Below are positions 34,691 to 45,774 of a stretch of DNA of 64,000 nt, in pieces. Position numbers and translations under genes: made by a program. How positions within the stretch are numbered: position 1 is the first letter of the stretch; every line of letters begins with the position of its first letter. This DNA comes from Elgaria multicarinata webbii (lineage: Eukaryota > Chordata > Lepidosauria > Squamata > Anguidae), in assembly GCF_023053635.1 (NCBI RefSeq), contig NC_086173.1:135565197-135629196 (forward strand), read 5' to 3'. Below the pieces are notes generated by a model. It did no database searches and had not been told where the DNA came from. It was given only the letters and a program-made list of their open reading frames with translations.

Positions 34691-36469
34691 CAATCCCAAT
34701 GAATTCAATGATACTCCCAGTTGTGTACAGGACTGTACCTGGGAATAAGAAATCATATAATGAAAATACAATCACATCATTTTAAAAGGGCTCTTTACAA
34801 ATTGGGAAATAGCCTCCCCGGTTTTTTAAAGCGTTCACCATTTAGCAGAAAGCTCTTGATCTTTGTGGGCTTCTGAACAAGCCATGAGGCTTTCTAAAGG
34901 CCAAGTGAAACCACAAAGGAAAAAGAAAGAGAGAGAGAGGAACCCAGAGTCAAAATAGTGGAAATACGTCTTAGAAAGCACTGGGAATTGTTTAAAGAAC
35001 ACCCTTTGATTAGGAAAGCAACAAAAATGCTAATCTGCGATTTAAGAGGAAAGCTTTTAAAAGTGGCTCACAAATAGCATGAATTATTCAGGAGCAGGTT
35101 ATTGTTTCTTGTCTGTTATTTTGCATATGACTGAAGCTTCAAACCTGGTGCAAATACACAAATTCAAGTTAGTGCTGAAGTGGGAGCTGGAGACATGCAA
35201 GGGTCCCTCAACATGGATTTTCAATTCTCTTTAGTCCTGAAATCCTAGGATAGCTTGGCCTTCTACGAGCAGCTCCACTCCTGCTCTAATTGGCACTTGC
35301 TTTGATTTATACAGGTGTAACGCAAGTTCGGGACTGAAGGCTTTCTTTGTACTTAGGATGAATACATCTAGCATCAGTAAAAAGCAATAATGAGGGACAG
35401 CGCCATTTTGCTATTCTCAAATCTTTCGAGCCCCACCATGCACAATCAGGGACAGCCCAAAACATTTTGCTGCCTGACAAAATGATGCCTCCCAGCCCCC
35501 GCTCCATTTCCAGTCCCACATACAAAAAACAACCAGACTGGCAGTTGAAACTTATTTTAACACTGAATATCATCCACCTCACTGCACCAGGAGGGAGCAG
35601 GATAACTTAGACTGAGAGTTGCCCATCCAGCTCTATCAATTCTGCACCCCTCAGCAACTACTGCCCGAGGTGACCAGCTCGCTCTGCCTCATGGCAGTAT
35701 CAGCCTTGTACAGAATTATAAGGCTGTGAAAGGCACCTTGAATCTGAGCCACCTAAAAAGTATTTATCTTCCCTCCCGCACCACTTGTCCTCCGTCAACT
35801 AGGAATATTTGGCTCTGGATCAATGGTGCCTTCTACACTGCAGTTCTAGCCTAAGTACAGTCAGCTGACCCCCACAGGCCAGTAGAGACACACTAGGCCT
35901 TATAAACATCCTCCTATCCAAGTCAGTCTAAACAGTTCATTTTGATGACTAGCTAGTTGAATAACTGTGTCTTACCCAACTGCCTCCTTTGGAATCTGAC
36001 CACCAATCTGACTTTGACCACATAATTTCCAACTGGCTCTGTAGACCCCTGTTTGTTAGAGACAGAAGGACCCTTCCCCTGCTGTGGCCTGTCTGAAGCT
36101 TGGCCAAGGCCTACTTGGCTGATACTTCTATGGCCTGGGGACTGGCTGTCAACTGTTCCTGCCTAGTCATGAGAGGGAAAGGTGGCCTCTCACAGAGAAC
36201 ATAGCCACAGAGTGACCCTGTTGATCTCTACCCCAGCTACAGGCTCTGGAACTCCTAGGAATTAAACAAGGTGTACAGACAGATACTCCATCCTCTTGAT
36301 CAGGAGCAGGGGGTTGTGCTAGATGAGCTTTGTCATTATTGCCAACTTTGTGATTCCATGCAACACTGCGCCACTCTGAGCAGGGGCAGTGACAAGGGTT
36401 AGCATTGTTTGGAACCCATTGACAAGGGCTACTGTGACCTGTACGCTCAGCCACCGCTCTCTCTATGGC
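34691..36469. other. Intergenic, mostly unrecognised
   Basis: A decayed element may lie at about 35,440-35,710 (TTTTGCTGCCTGACAAAATG and GCTCTGCCTCATGGCAGTAT resemble inverted ends). No gene was found. Confidence 0.4.
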
Positions 36470-36695
36470 CCTATTTAGTTATCTATTTATTAATTACATT
36501 TGTATCCCACATTTCCTCCAAGGAGCCCAAGGTGGCATGCATGATCCTTCTACTGTCCATTTTATCCTCACAACAACCCTGTGGGGTAGGTTAGGTGGGA
36601 GTCAATGACTGGCCCAAACTCATGCAGGGAGCTGCATAGCCAAGTAGGGATTAAAACTTAAGTCCCAGCCCAACACTAACCACTACTCTTAATGG
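36470..36695 (-). mobile_element. MIR-like tRNA-SINE, minus strand
   Basis: TTTTATCCTCACAACAACCC, GTAGGTTAGGTGGGAGTCAA, GACTGGCCCAAACTCA and CCAACACTAACCACTACTCT together make up a reverse-complemented SINE with a tRNA-like head at the right. Confidence 0.75.
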
Positions 36696-36721
36696 TAATG
36701 ATGTAAAGGAGGAGCAGTAGA

Positions 36722-37415
36722 TGTCACAGCCTGCTTCTTCACTGCCTCCTTGCCTGGTAGCAAAGAAGCAGAAGAACCTTCTTCTCTCTGGCCTTCCTTC
36801 GTCTCACATCAGTCCGCTGGTCTCTGTCCACCACTCTGCCGCTAAGATCATCTTCTTGGCCCGCCGCTCTGACCATGTCACTCCACTTCTGAAATCTCTT
36901 CATTGGCTTCCAATTCACTCCAGAATCCAATATAAACTTCTCCTGCTGACCTTCAAAGCTCTTCACGGTCTAGCTCCTGCCTATCTCTCCTCTCTCATCT
37001 CACACTATCGCCCCGCTCGTGCTCTCCGCTCCTCTGATGCCATGCTTCTCGCCTGCCCAAGGACCTCCACTTCCCTTACTCAGCTTCGTCCTTTTTCTTC
37101 TGCTGCCCCTTACGCCTGGAACGCTCTTCCAGAACACTTGAGAATTACAAACTCAATCACTGCTTTTAAAACTCAGCTAAAAACTTTTCTTTTCCCTATA
37201 GCCTTCAAATATTGAGTTTGTTCTGACTCTATACTGTTAGCTTCTCCCTACCCGGTGCCTGTTTACACTTCCCTGTGCCTGTTTGCATTCTCCTTCCCTC
37301 TTTATTGTTTACTACAACTTATTAGATTGTAAGCCTATGCAGCAGGGTCTTGCTATTTACTGTGTTATCTGTACAGCACCATGTACATTGATGGTGCTAT
37401 ATAAATAAATAATAA
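36722..37415 (+). mobile_element. L2/CR1-superfamily LINE, C-terminal reverse-transcriptase end plus 3' tail
   Basis: An open frame of about 164 codons ending near 37,215 reads SDHVTPLLKSLHWLPIHSRI, TFKALHGLAPAYLSSLI and PYAWNALPEHLR, the well-known C-terminus of L2-like LINE ORF2. After the stop come ACCATGTACATTGATGGTGC and TATATAAATAAATAATAATA, then GAA repeats. It is 5'-truncated. The frame is uninterrupted over this part, which suggests a fairly recent insertion. Confidence 0.85.
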
Positions 37416-37499
37416 TAAGAAGAAGAAGAAGAAGAAGCAGAAGCAGAAGAAGAAGAGCAACAATGCTGGTGAGCAGATAGACTCACTGACTTTCATGAC

Positions 37500-37831
37500 A
37501 TGTTTTCATGACATGTCGGGCTCATCAGGGGTTGTTTAGCCCCACCCCCAATGAGCCATGGTGCACGCTCGATGACATTTTGTACAACCACCACTCAAGG
37601 GTTACCATGTCATGCAAACTTGGCCACTGAGGGTTGTTTGTAGGTAAAACAATCCTTGCATAACCCTCAGTTTTTTGTAGGGATATGCAAGGGTTGTTTA
37701 ACCATCAAATAACCCTCAGTGGCCAGGTTCATACAACTCAGCAACCCCCGAATGGGGATTGCATATTCAAAATGGTGCCTCTTGGGTTAAATAACTCTTG
37801 TTAAGCCCAGTGTATTGTGTGAACTGGCCCA
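37500..37831. repeat. Palindromic MITE-like repeat (sister of 655-1,015)
   Basis: ACTTGGCCACTGAGGGTTGT faces AATAACCCTCAGTGGCCAGG. The right end GTGTATTGTGTGAACTGGCC matches the left end of the 655-1,015 copy in reverse complement. Confidence 0.65.
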
Positions 37832-38149
37832 TTGCAAGAGAGGGGCTCTTTGAGGGTTTCTTGCCCAAGGGCCTTCCAAAATCTGGAGCTGGCACTGACT
37901 CTGAGGTGAAGTGGTTCCTCCTAGTTACTCTCCTTCATGTCTTTTAAAGCAAGCCATACTTAAAAGTGGGCTCACCACCAGCTGTGAGGTTTCCTCAGCC
38001 AGTGCTGACCTGATTCCTATGATCAGGTGAAGAGTAAAATTAATTTCCTCAGGAGTTAAGGCTCAGTTACTAGAACTCTTAGCAGGCTTTCTTAGTTAGC
38101 ATTTCAAAGAAACAGGTGAAGATTAAGTGGCACAAGGGGGCTCAGTGGC

Positions 38150-38475
38150 CCAACAAAATTTCTTAGACTTTAAGGTGCCACAAGATTCCTGGTTGTTTTT
38201 GCTGCAACAGACAAACATCTCTCTCTCTCTTTCTCTGGAAATAGTTGCAATAGATGGCACAATGGATTTAGACATATTATTATTATTATTATTTATTTAT
38301 ATAGCACCATCAATGTACATAGTGTACATACACATGTACATACACATGTGTATGTACATACACATGTACATACACATGTATGTGTATGTACATACACATA
38401 CATAGTGGTGTAAAGAAATCCTTTAGTCTTCAAGGTGTCACAAGATGCTTTGTTGTTTTTGATGCAGTAAGTTCA
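38150..38475. repeat. Two copies of a GTGCCACAAG repeat around an L2 tail and a palindromic ACATGTAC microsatellite
   Basis: CTTTAAGGTGCCACAAGATT (38,170 region) and CTTCAAGGTGTCACAAGATG (38,427 region) are direct copies, each followed by TTGTTTTTG. Between them are a minus-strand L2 tail (38,277-38,325: TAGCACCATCAATGTACATA) and a run of ACATACACATGTACATAC-type units to 38,404. Confidence 0.65.
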
Positions 38476-38680
38476 TTTACATTTGACAAACTGAGCTCAA
38501 GGTCACCAAACAAATGATATTCCAGACAAAAGGAAGGGTTGCAATTAATTCAAATCCACAGGATCCAAGCATTGTTCTATTTATTTGTAAATGGCTGTTG
38601 TTTAGCTCAAAGCAAGCAGAACGGATCTGAATTTCTACCATTAAAGTTAAGTTTTTTCATCCATAGCAAAGTCAGTCATT

Positions 38681-38860
38681 GACCGTTTTCATATGACACA
38701 CTAAGCCATGGTGGTTAAGCACTTTGAGCTCAACATTATGGCTTGGCGTGTCATGTGAACCATTCCTAACCATGGTGGCTACATAACCATGGTTTAATCA
38801 TGCTCACTAACCGTAGTTAGCAGCCTAACTATGGATGAGCATGTTGTCTGAACAGGCCCA
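38681..38860. mobile_element. MITE, sister of 29,252-29,460, opposite orientation
   Basis: The left end CATATGACACACTAAGCCAT and right end GAGCATGTTGTCTGAACAGG are inverted. The CCATGGTGGCTACATAACCA block matches the 29-kb copy. Confidence 0.7.
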
Positions 38861-39049
38861 TCATAATGCCACTGTATCATGACAAGCACTTTTGAGGCAG
38901 GCCGTAAAAACCAAGCTTCAGTCTCCCACAAAGAGAAGACATAGCTCTGCTCGTTTCATTGGAAGTACAAATATAAAAATTACCTGCGCTATCCTTTGAT
39001 ATTTGGACACCAAAACTCCTCTAGTGTCACCATAGATTATTATCTAACT

Positions 39050-39551
39050 GCTGGGTTTAATGGATGACCATATGAAAAAGAACTTTGGGACTTTGTTTTT
39101 GTATATGACTAAGGCAGCGAGACTTATATATGCACAAAAATGGAAAGGCTCAGTACTACCTACTATGGATGAATGGCTGCTGAAAGTGCTGGAGATGGTA
39201 GAGATGGCAAAACTTATGTCAATAATCAGAGAAAAGTCAACATCTAGGTTTATAACTGAATGGAAACCTTTCATAAACGTTTTGCAGGGACTAGGAAAAA
39301 AATGTGTTTATCTGTGGATTCAATGAATGAGAAGAATTTGTTAAAATGAAAGAAAGAGGGGAAACTCACTTTTTAAATTATAGAGTAAGAGAAAATACTG
39401 TTACATATTTTTTGCTGGGGAGAGAATCGGAAAGTCCATCTTAATTGTGTATGTTTTTATGTTGAGGTTTGATTTTGTTTTTTGTAATGGTTATTTGTTT
39501 TGTTTGTGTTTTAGAAAATAATAAAACATTGAAAACGCAAAAAAAGGAGAG
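39050..39551 (+). mobile_element. L1 LINE, 5'-truncated insertion with perfect 16-bp target duplication
   Basis: The 502-bp insert is bounded by AGATTATTATCTAACT at 39,034-39,049 and 39,552-39,567. It encodes the C-terminal end of L1 ORF2 (MTKAARLIYAQKWKGS, WLLKVLEMVEMAKLM, FITEWKPF) in an unbroken frame ending near 39,326. A 3'UTR and an A-rich tail (AATAAAACATTGAAAACGCA then A6) follow. Confidence 0.93.
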
Positions 39552-39567
39552 AGATTATTATCTAACT

Positions 39568-40247
39568 CACTAAGCACAATTAGCCTTTGCAGTGTGCACT
39601 TCTATTGCCCTATCCTTAAATTGAGGAAAGAGCCAGTTTATCAGCAGGACACGAAATGAGGATTCCTTTCTTTTGAGCTGTGTTCATGCAAAATGTTGTG
39701 CAAAAGGGGGGCCGGGGAGAGTGCTCTGAGTCTGCGACAATGCATCCCTAGGCAAAGCTCTCGATTAAACACACAGCAGTCAAGTCAAAATTATAGGTGA
39801 CAATTACTGTAACTCGATTAGGAACAATAGCGAAAGTGCTTCCCTAAATCACTTTCCCAAGTCTCCTAGGAGGCCCCAAAGATGTAGTATATGAGGTTCA
39901 TTTAATCTCTAATGTCGTAATTATCAGTACAGACTAAAGAAAACTGTGACAGAGCAAGGAAATAAATTCAACACTTCAGGTTTTAATAAAAATTTTATGG
40001 GTTGCCCAGTCGGCTAAGAAGTGTTTAATCAATCTCGTTGGTTTTGCAAGCAGCCTTGCGGAGCTCTTTGCTCCACGTGACTTTATGACAAGAGGCCTTG
40101 CTTCCACTGTCACCACCAGCACTCCCTGGGAGCTCAGGTTATAATTTCATACCTAAAGATCCACACACATGAATGGAGGCACATGGTTTGTTTGGGTTTT
40201 TTGCAATGTGTGTGTCCATGCTTGGATCTCTCCACATTTTTTTCTCA
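39568..40247. other. Intergenic, nothing recognised
   Basis: No repeats or coding motifs were recognised. The stretch CAATTACTGTAACTCGATTA with AATTATCAGTACAG nearby looks unlike the surrounding repeats and could be unique sequence. Confidence 0.4.
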
Positions 40248-40290
<43 letters not shown>

Positions 40291-40430
40291 TTTCTAACCC
40301 GCCTCTCCATACCAATCAAGGCAGGGAATAACAACAAGCATAAAATACATTAAAAATTAATCAAAACACAATATACATTATTAAAACGTTCTAAAAACAT
40401 ACTAAAAACAGTTTCCTGTCCCCTTACCCC
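40248..40430. repeat. (AAT)n microsatellite and LINE-like tail (minus)
   Basis: About 14 AAT units are followed by ACCCGCCTCTCCATACCAAT and an A-rich block, the pattern of a reverse-complemented LINE 3' end. Confidence 0.7.
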
Positions 40431-40584
40431 CTGTCCTCCCCTCCAAAAAAATTATGTGGCCATTCTCACATTACAAAAAGCAGGTTTATTCTCATGCAAG
40501 TGTAGCTCTGCGTAAGTATCATTGTAAGCAGCTATGAATTACAGTAACATGGTCAGAACATTATAATGTTGCTGGCCAGTGAGA

Positions 40585-40745
40585 TCATAGAATAATAGAA
40601 TAGTAGAGTTGGAAGGGGCCTACAAGGCCATCGAGTCCAACCCCCTGCTCAATGCAGGAATCCACCCTAAAGCATCCCTGACAGATGGCTGTCCAGCTGC
40701 CTCTTGAATGCCTCTAGTGTGGGAGAGCCCACAACCTCCCTAGGT
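40585..40745 (-). mobile_element. CR1 LINE 3' end, minus strand
   Basis: ATCATAGAATAATAGAATAG, AGAGTTGGAAGGGGCCTACA, CATCGAGTCCAACCCCCTGC and CAGCTGCCTCTTGAATGCCT form the reverse complement of the sense CR1 end at 52.37-52.62 kb. Confidence 0.9.
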
Positions 40746-42007
40746 ATAGAATCATAGATCTAATAGAGTGAAAGAGTATTGGGATCCTGTGTTCTGAAGT
40801 GACTAGAAAACTAGTGCGATACAGTAGCTCCTGCTAGCACAGCAACTGTTTCCAGCTCCTGACGAAGGACAGTACATCCAAAACATTGAGAGGAACGTTT
40901 TTGGATTTAAATAACAATAAAACAATTTTTAACACGATCACCAAGCACCAGAGTCTATCTCTTCTTAGTTTCCACGCCATTTGGTGCTATTCTTCCCTAC
41001 ATAGACAAACCTGCATCTTATACCGTGGTGACCAACGATTACACACAATGACTTGACAACAGAAATATATCTGTTTGGCCATGTACAGATACAGCAGGGA
41101 ACCCCAACTGGCGGTGAGTCCGAATTGGCAGCAAAATGGACATATGAGTGTTCATCTCATGGGGAGGTGAATACATGGATGGAGCTTGAACAGTTTTCTG
41201 CTCATAAGCACTCTGCCTGTAGGAAATCCATAATGTGTGGAGTGGTCCTAAGTGCCCCCTGGATGATTTGCTCTCCCAACAAGACTTGACTGAATAAATA
41301 TAACATTTTACACAGAATTCATGACCGAGACAATAGTTCCAATACAGTACAGGACGTGCAAGCAACCAGAATCTTTGCACCAGCCCTTCAGACAACACAG
41401 AGGAAGAAGAGCTGACAATGCATGCATAGCACGTACACATATCACATTGTGTCGTGTGTTTTTTTACTTTTCATATAGGTGGTGAAATCTGTGGTGGGAC
41501 AATGCAGGGGTTTTACTGTTATGACCTTTGTTCTAGCCCCTTCACACATCAGTCGTGTGAAGGGACCCATACATAGCAAGGAGCAGCTTAGTCCTTCTTG
41601 CAAGCTCACGTGGCTTCCAACATCCTGCCTCCAGTTGTATAGTGATACATTTGACTTGCAGGCACTCATCATGACAGTCCTCATAGCCACGCCCCCCAAA
41701 CATTCAGGCGGCTGTGTTCTAGCAGTCTTTTTTAAAGTTAAGGAGTCTTACTGGCCCATTCAAGACCACCCCACCCCAAAATACTTTGTGTTACAGCAGG
41801 GAACAATATATTGTTGCTGGGGAAATTCATTTCCCCTCCCTCCCCTCCAGCTACTGCGAGAACTGCAGCTAAACTCAGAGGCAACAGGACATTCTGAGCG
41901 TGGGGGCAGGTGACATCAGCATCCCCACAAATCAAAGAGTGCTGCTGCTGCATCCATGAGGGCCCTTGGTCCACTGCAGCTGTCTCCTGATGCCTGTGGT
42001 GTGGATT
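40746..42007. other. Intergenic, nothing recognised
   Basis: Overlapping open frames on both strands (41.04-41.91 kb) have no recognisable domains. No repeat was assigned. Confidence 0.4.
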
Positions 42008-42009
42008 TA

Positions 42010-43085
42010 GGCCAGTGTCGAGATGACTACTAATCAACGATTTGATTGACACAGTCCCTCAGTCCTCCTGCTGGAATTCCATCAGCCATTGTGAGTTCTT
42101 CCAGCTGGACTAGAGCAGCCGCCGCCACTTTTGTCACTCTTGCCTGGGGACTCTGTAGTCACCAAAAACTGTGTGTGACGAAATAGTCAACGGTGCCGAC
42201 ACACGACATGATTACCAACAATTGTTCAAATAATCAACTCTATAAAGTAGGGCTGTGCTCTGCTTTGCTTCGGTTTGTAGAAGCGAAAGCGGAGTGACCC
42301 GATTCGCCTCTGCCAAAGGTGGAGCCAGATTGGGTCGGGGGAGCTGCAGATCAAGATGAAGTGGATCGCGACAAAGCAGATCGCTTCGCCTCAATCCAGA
42401 GCTCCGAAGACAGGTAAGGGGGGGGCCACAGTCCATGCGATGATGGCGGTGGAGCCAGGTAAAGGGGCAGGGAGGAGGGGGGCTTACCTGCCTCCGTCAT
42501 GGTCCGGCGGCAGCTTCAACTGAGGCTCAGGCCTCAAAGCGGAAACAGGCCATGGCCTGCTCTTCCAGTTTGGGGCCTAGCCCTCAGTTGAAGCCGGCGC
42601 TGGACCACGACGGAGGCAGGTAAGTGGGGGGGGAGGGGGGCCTTACCTGGCTCTGCCGCCCGCCGCTGCCACGATCCATGTGGCAGCAGACAGCAGAGCC
42701 AGGTAAGGGGGAGGGGGGACTTATTCACCCCCATTTCGTCCCCCCTTCCCCACTTACCTGCCTCTGTCGTGGAGGCAAGTAAGTGGGGAAGGGAGGGCAA
42801 AATGGCGGGCAAATCTTGATCCAACCCTTCAGATCTCGCTCTGGGATCCAATCCGGAGCGGGTCGGGGAGGATCGGATCGGCATGAACTGGTTCCAAAAG
42901 TTCTGGATCGGGCCATGAAGCAGTTTGGGGGGTTGGTGGATAGCCCTACTATAAAGCGTTGGTTGTTTGCATTGGTTATTTCGGCTGAATAACCAACCGT
43001 GTTGTGAAAAAGTCCCGACAGATGACACAATAACCAACTGATGTCTATTTAACCCACCACTGGTTATCGTGTTGTCTGAACCCAG
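42010..43085. mobile_element. Palindromic MITE hosting the hAT element
   Basis: Outside the hAT insert, GACACACGACATGATTACCA and CAATTGTTCAAATAATCAAC on the left face GTTGGTTGTTTGCATTGGTT and ACCACTGGTTATCGTGTTGT on the right. The end TGTTGTCTGAAC resembles the 29.25- and 38.7-kb MITE ends. The outer limits are approximate. Confidence 0.5.
42248..42948. mobile_element. Non-autonomous hAT element with exact 8-bp target duplication and three hairpins
   Basis: The 701-bp element starts TAGGGCTGTGC and ends GGATAGCCCTA. It is bounded by CTATAAAG at 42,240-42,247 and 42,949-42,956, an 8-bp duplication typical of hAT transposons. It is very GC-rich. Hairpin 1 spans 42,483-42,624 (arms of about 50 bp), hairpin 2 spans 42,641-42,708 and hairpin 3 spans 42,743-42,793. 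Each arm pair begins with TTACCTG and ends with CAGGTAAG or a close variant. It contains AAAATGGCGGGC at about 42,799. The 217-codon minus-strand frame across it is accidental. Confidence 0.9.
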
Positions 43086-43089
43086 TCTA

Positions 43090-45060
43090 GACTGGATGTT
43101 CTTTGAGTTCCCCATTTGTTCTCTTCTTAGTTGGAGTGACCTGTTCTCCCTTCTTCTATTTGCTTTTTTGGCCAAGACATTTGCCAAGACTGCCTCTCCC
43201 TAAAAAAAAAAGGGGTCCAGCTTTCAAATCCTCTTGATGGGCCTGCCAGAAACATCTGCTTGGCCATCGGGAAGATTTGGATGTTGGAACTGATGGATTT
43301 TTAATCTGTCCCTACCCTCTCCACACATAGTGTACCCAGAATGTCTTTCTCTTCTCAAGTAAGAAAATACATAAGGGCAGTGGAAACAAAATGCTGAAAA
43401 AACTTTGCCTGATTTAAACAAACAAACAAAGAGAAATGTGTTTGTTGAATTATTTATACTGCAGGATATGCTGCAGTCAACAATTATTTCTTTACCCCTC
43501 TCTTTAATCAGTTACATCTGGTTTAGGTTTTCAGGCTGCTCTGTTTGCAATTACACAGCGATTTTTATTGCATTTTATTTACACCTCCTATGTTAATCAT
43601 TTCTGAACTGACCAAGTGTAAATTGACGGCCTTCCATAATCAATGTGAAAGCTAATAAATATTTGGGGATTGTCATAAACTCAACTTATGCATGCAACGA
43701 AAAGTGCAATCAAAATGGCAGTAGAAATGAGGGAACGAACTGCTGACTAGAGACTTGAAGTAAGTTTCTCCAGCCAATTCGCTTTGAAAGGAAGCCAATG
43801 AAACAATATTTCATCGAGAAACACATTAGTCTATTTTCATAAACAGGCTTGAAGATCTTTGATCACATGGCCAGCCAAATTAAATCTGTTTTATAGGAAT
43901 TCTCTGGATTTTATTTTATTTGGATCCCTCTCCCTTGAGACCATCCTTGCCAGAACAAGAAGACAAGAGATTTTACCACCGCCATCATTACTATTGCAAT
44001 ATTTATTGGCTGTAACGTTGTGTAAGATCCAGCACAGCTAACAGAAGTGACGTGAGATCTCTCTCTCTCTCAATCTCTCTCTCTCTCGCTCTCTCAGGTT
44101 TATACTCTATAATAAATAATCAAAATAGGGTTGGGGCAGAGAATGACACAGAAATAATGGAGGAATTCTAAAAGAGGGTCTATTCAGGGTGGGGAAAAGG
44201 CTTGGTAAAGAAAACAGATGTCAAGAAGACGACAACGATGTTAACAACCTTCTTCCAGGCATAGAAACCACTGATAGCAGTGATATATTTTTAGATTTCA
44301 ACAGTGGGAACAAAAGCTTAGGAAAGGGGAGATGACATTCAGGAAGGTCCAAAAACTTGTCCTTGGTTGTATTTAAACATGAATTGCACAAAAGCAGCAA
44401 TTTATTTATTTATTTATTTGGTTATCATTTTCTGTATACTTTACTGTAACTATAGCAATGCCAACAACGCAGAAAAACAGGCACTCCTTTAAAAAAAAAA
44501 TCTAAGGAATTAATGCCTTTGACAGTATTTACCTGGCCCTATTTAATTGTTTATCTATCAACACACACTGAGGCCTACTTCACACATTACACAGCAGCAA
44601 ATCCGGCCATGGAGCACATCTCAGCAGTAGAGACTGGTTCCTTCAAAGTCAATCCGCTCCAGGTTTCAGTCAGAACCAGTCAGAACTCTAAAGAAGCTAT
44701 CCTGACAAGTGTATCTTACCTTTCCGGTTCTTGTGTTCTCAAACACCTGTTTGTCACCTTTACACTTGCAATTTTTAACTGTGCATATAAATGAAACATC
44801 GTATGTGTCCATCCTCAATCTGTAGAACAAATGAATCGCCTGCTGTATGGAATGCATTCAACAGTGCCAAGGCTATAGTCACATTTTATTTTCCAAAAGG
44901 GGGCAATTTTGTCCTTCTGCCTTTCAGAACCTCTGTGCTAAATCCTCGGCACAACTTTTGTTTGGAATGCAGGCGTGGATTGAGGGGGTAAATTCTGTAG
45001 GCAGTGCTGTCCTTTTTCTCCTGTATTGAGGGGGGCATTTTTAATAATGAAAAATATATT
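43090..45060. other. Intergenic, nothing recognised beyond simple repeats
   Basis: A (CT)n tract lies at 44,059-44,097 and a TTTA run at about 44,401-44,420. No gene or clear transposon was recognised. Confidence 0.45.
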
Positions 45061-45064
45061 CTGT

Positions 45065-45665
45065 GGCCTTTGCTAGACCTACCTGAAAGTCCGGTGGTGA
45101 AGAGGGGAGAGCCTGCGATGCAATTATCGCAGGCTCTCGACGTAGTCTACACCTCAGGCGCGACGAGGTCAAGAAAGGGCCCCGTCACGTCCGCCATTTT
45201 GTTTTCTCTCTTAAAGGGCTGGCTGCACACGAGCACAGCAGCAGAAAGGTAAGTGTTTTTTTTAAAAAAAAGTTTCCCTGCTACCCCCTGGCTCCAATCT
45301 CCCCCCCTGGCTCCAATCTCTCCCCCCTCTGGCTCCGATCTCTCCCTGGCTCCAATCTCCCCTCCAGCTCTGATCTCCCCCATCTCCCTCCCCGGCTCCG
45401 ATCTCCCCTTCCCCCAGCTCCGATCTTTCCCCCTGCCCCGATGGGCCCAGCGCTCCTGCAGAGTACTGAGCCCCATGCACGGCTTCTTCCGGTTCCTCGT
45501 GAGTAATCGGGAGAATCTGCGGAATGGGCTACACGCTTGCGGTGTCTGGCTGAGCCCGAGACCGCAGGAAATACCAGGCTACAAGTGGAGCCCATTACTC
45601 CGGGGCAAAGGAGGGTTGACCCCTGGCTGACCCCAGGATCCCCTGTGTGTTGTCTAGCAAAGGCC
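45065..45665 (+). mobile_element. MITE family GGCC-AGCTAGAC, 601-bp member with donor-like site
   Basis: The ends GGCCTTTGCTAGAC and GTCTAGCAAAGGCC are perfect 14-bp inverted repeats, flanked by TGT on both sides. Inside are CCGCCATTTTG (YY1-like on the minus strand), AAAGGTAAGTGTTTTTTTTA, a run of CTCCGATCTC..CCC units (about 45,290-45,430) and CTCGTGAGTAATCGG. Relatives lie at 58,064-58,762, 61,868-62,346 and 50,389-50,514. Frames across the C-rich run are accidental. Confidence 0.85.
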
Positions 45666-45774
45666 TGTGTGGGCTCTCTTGCATTTTTCTTCTCTCCTCA
45701 TTGTAAGTGATCAAACATTTGTGTTTGGAATTTGAAGGTGTGTGATTTTCAATAAACTTGATAGTCTGTTGCAG

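Noticed and set aside
42534-43187. A 217-codon open frame on the minus strand, among the longest outside KBTBD8
   Set aside because: It runs through the hairpin-rich hAT MITE and its target site. It has no domain, and its openness follows from GC-rich repeats that lack stop codons.
45253-45630. Proline/serine-rich open frames on both strands
   Set aside because: They translate the CTCCGATCTCCCC repeat run of a MITE. No start context or domain supports them.
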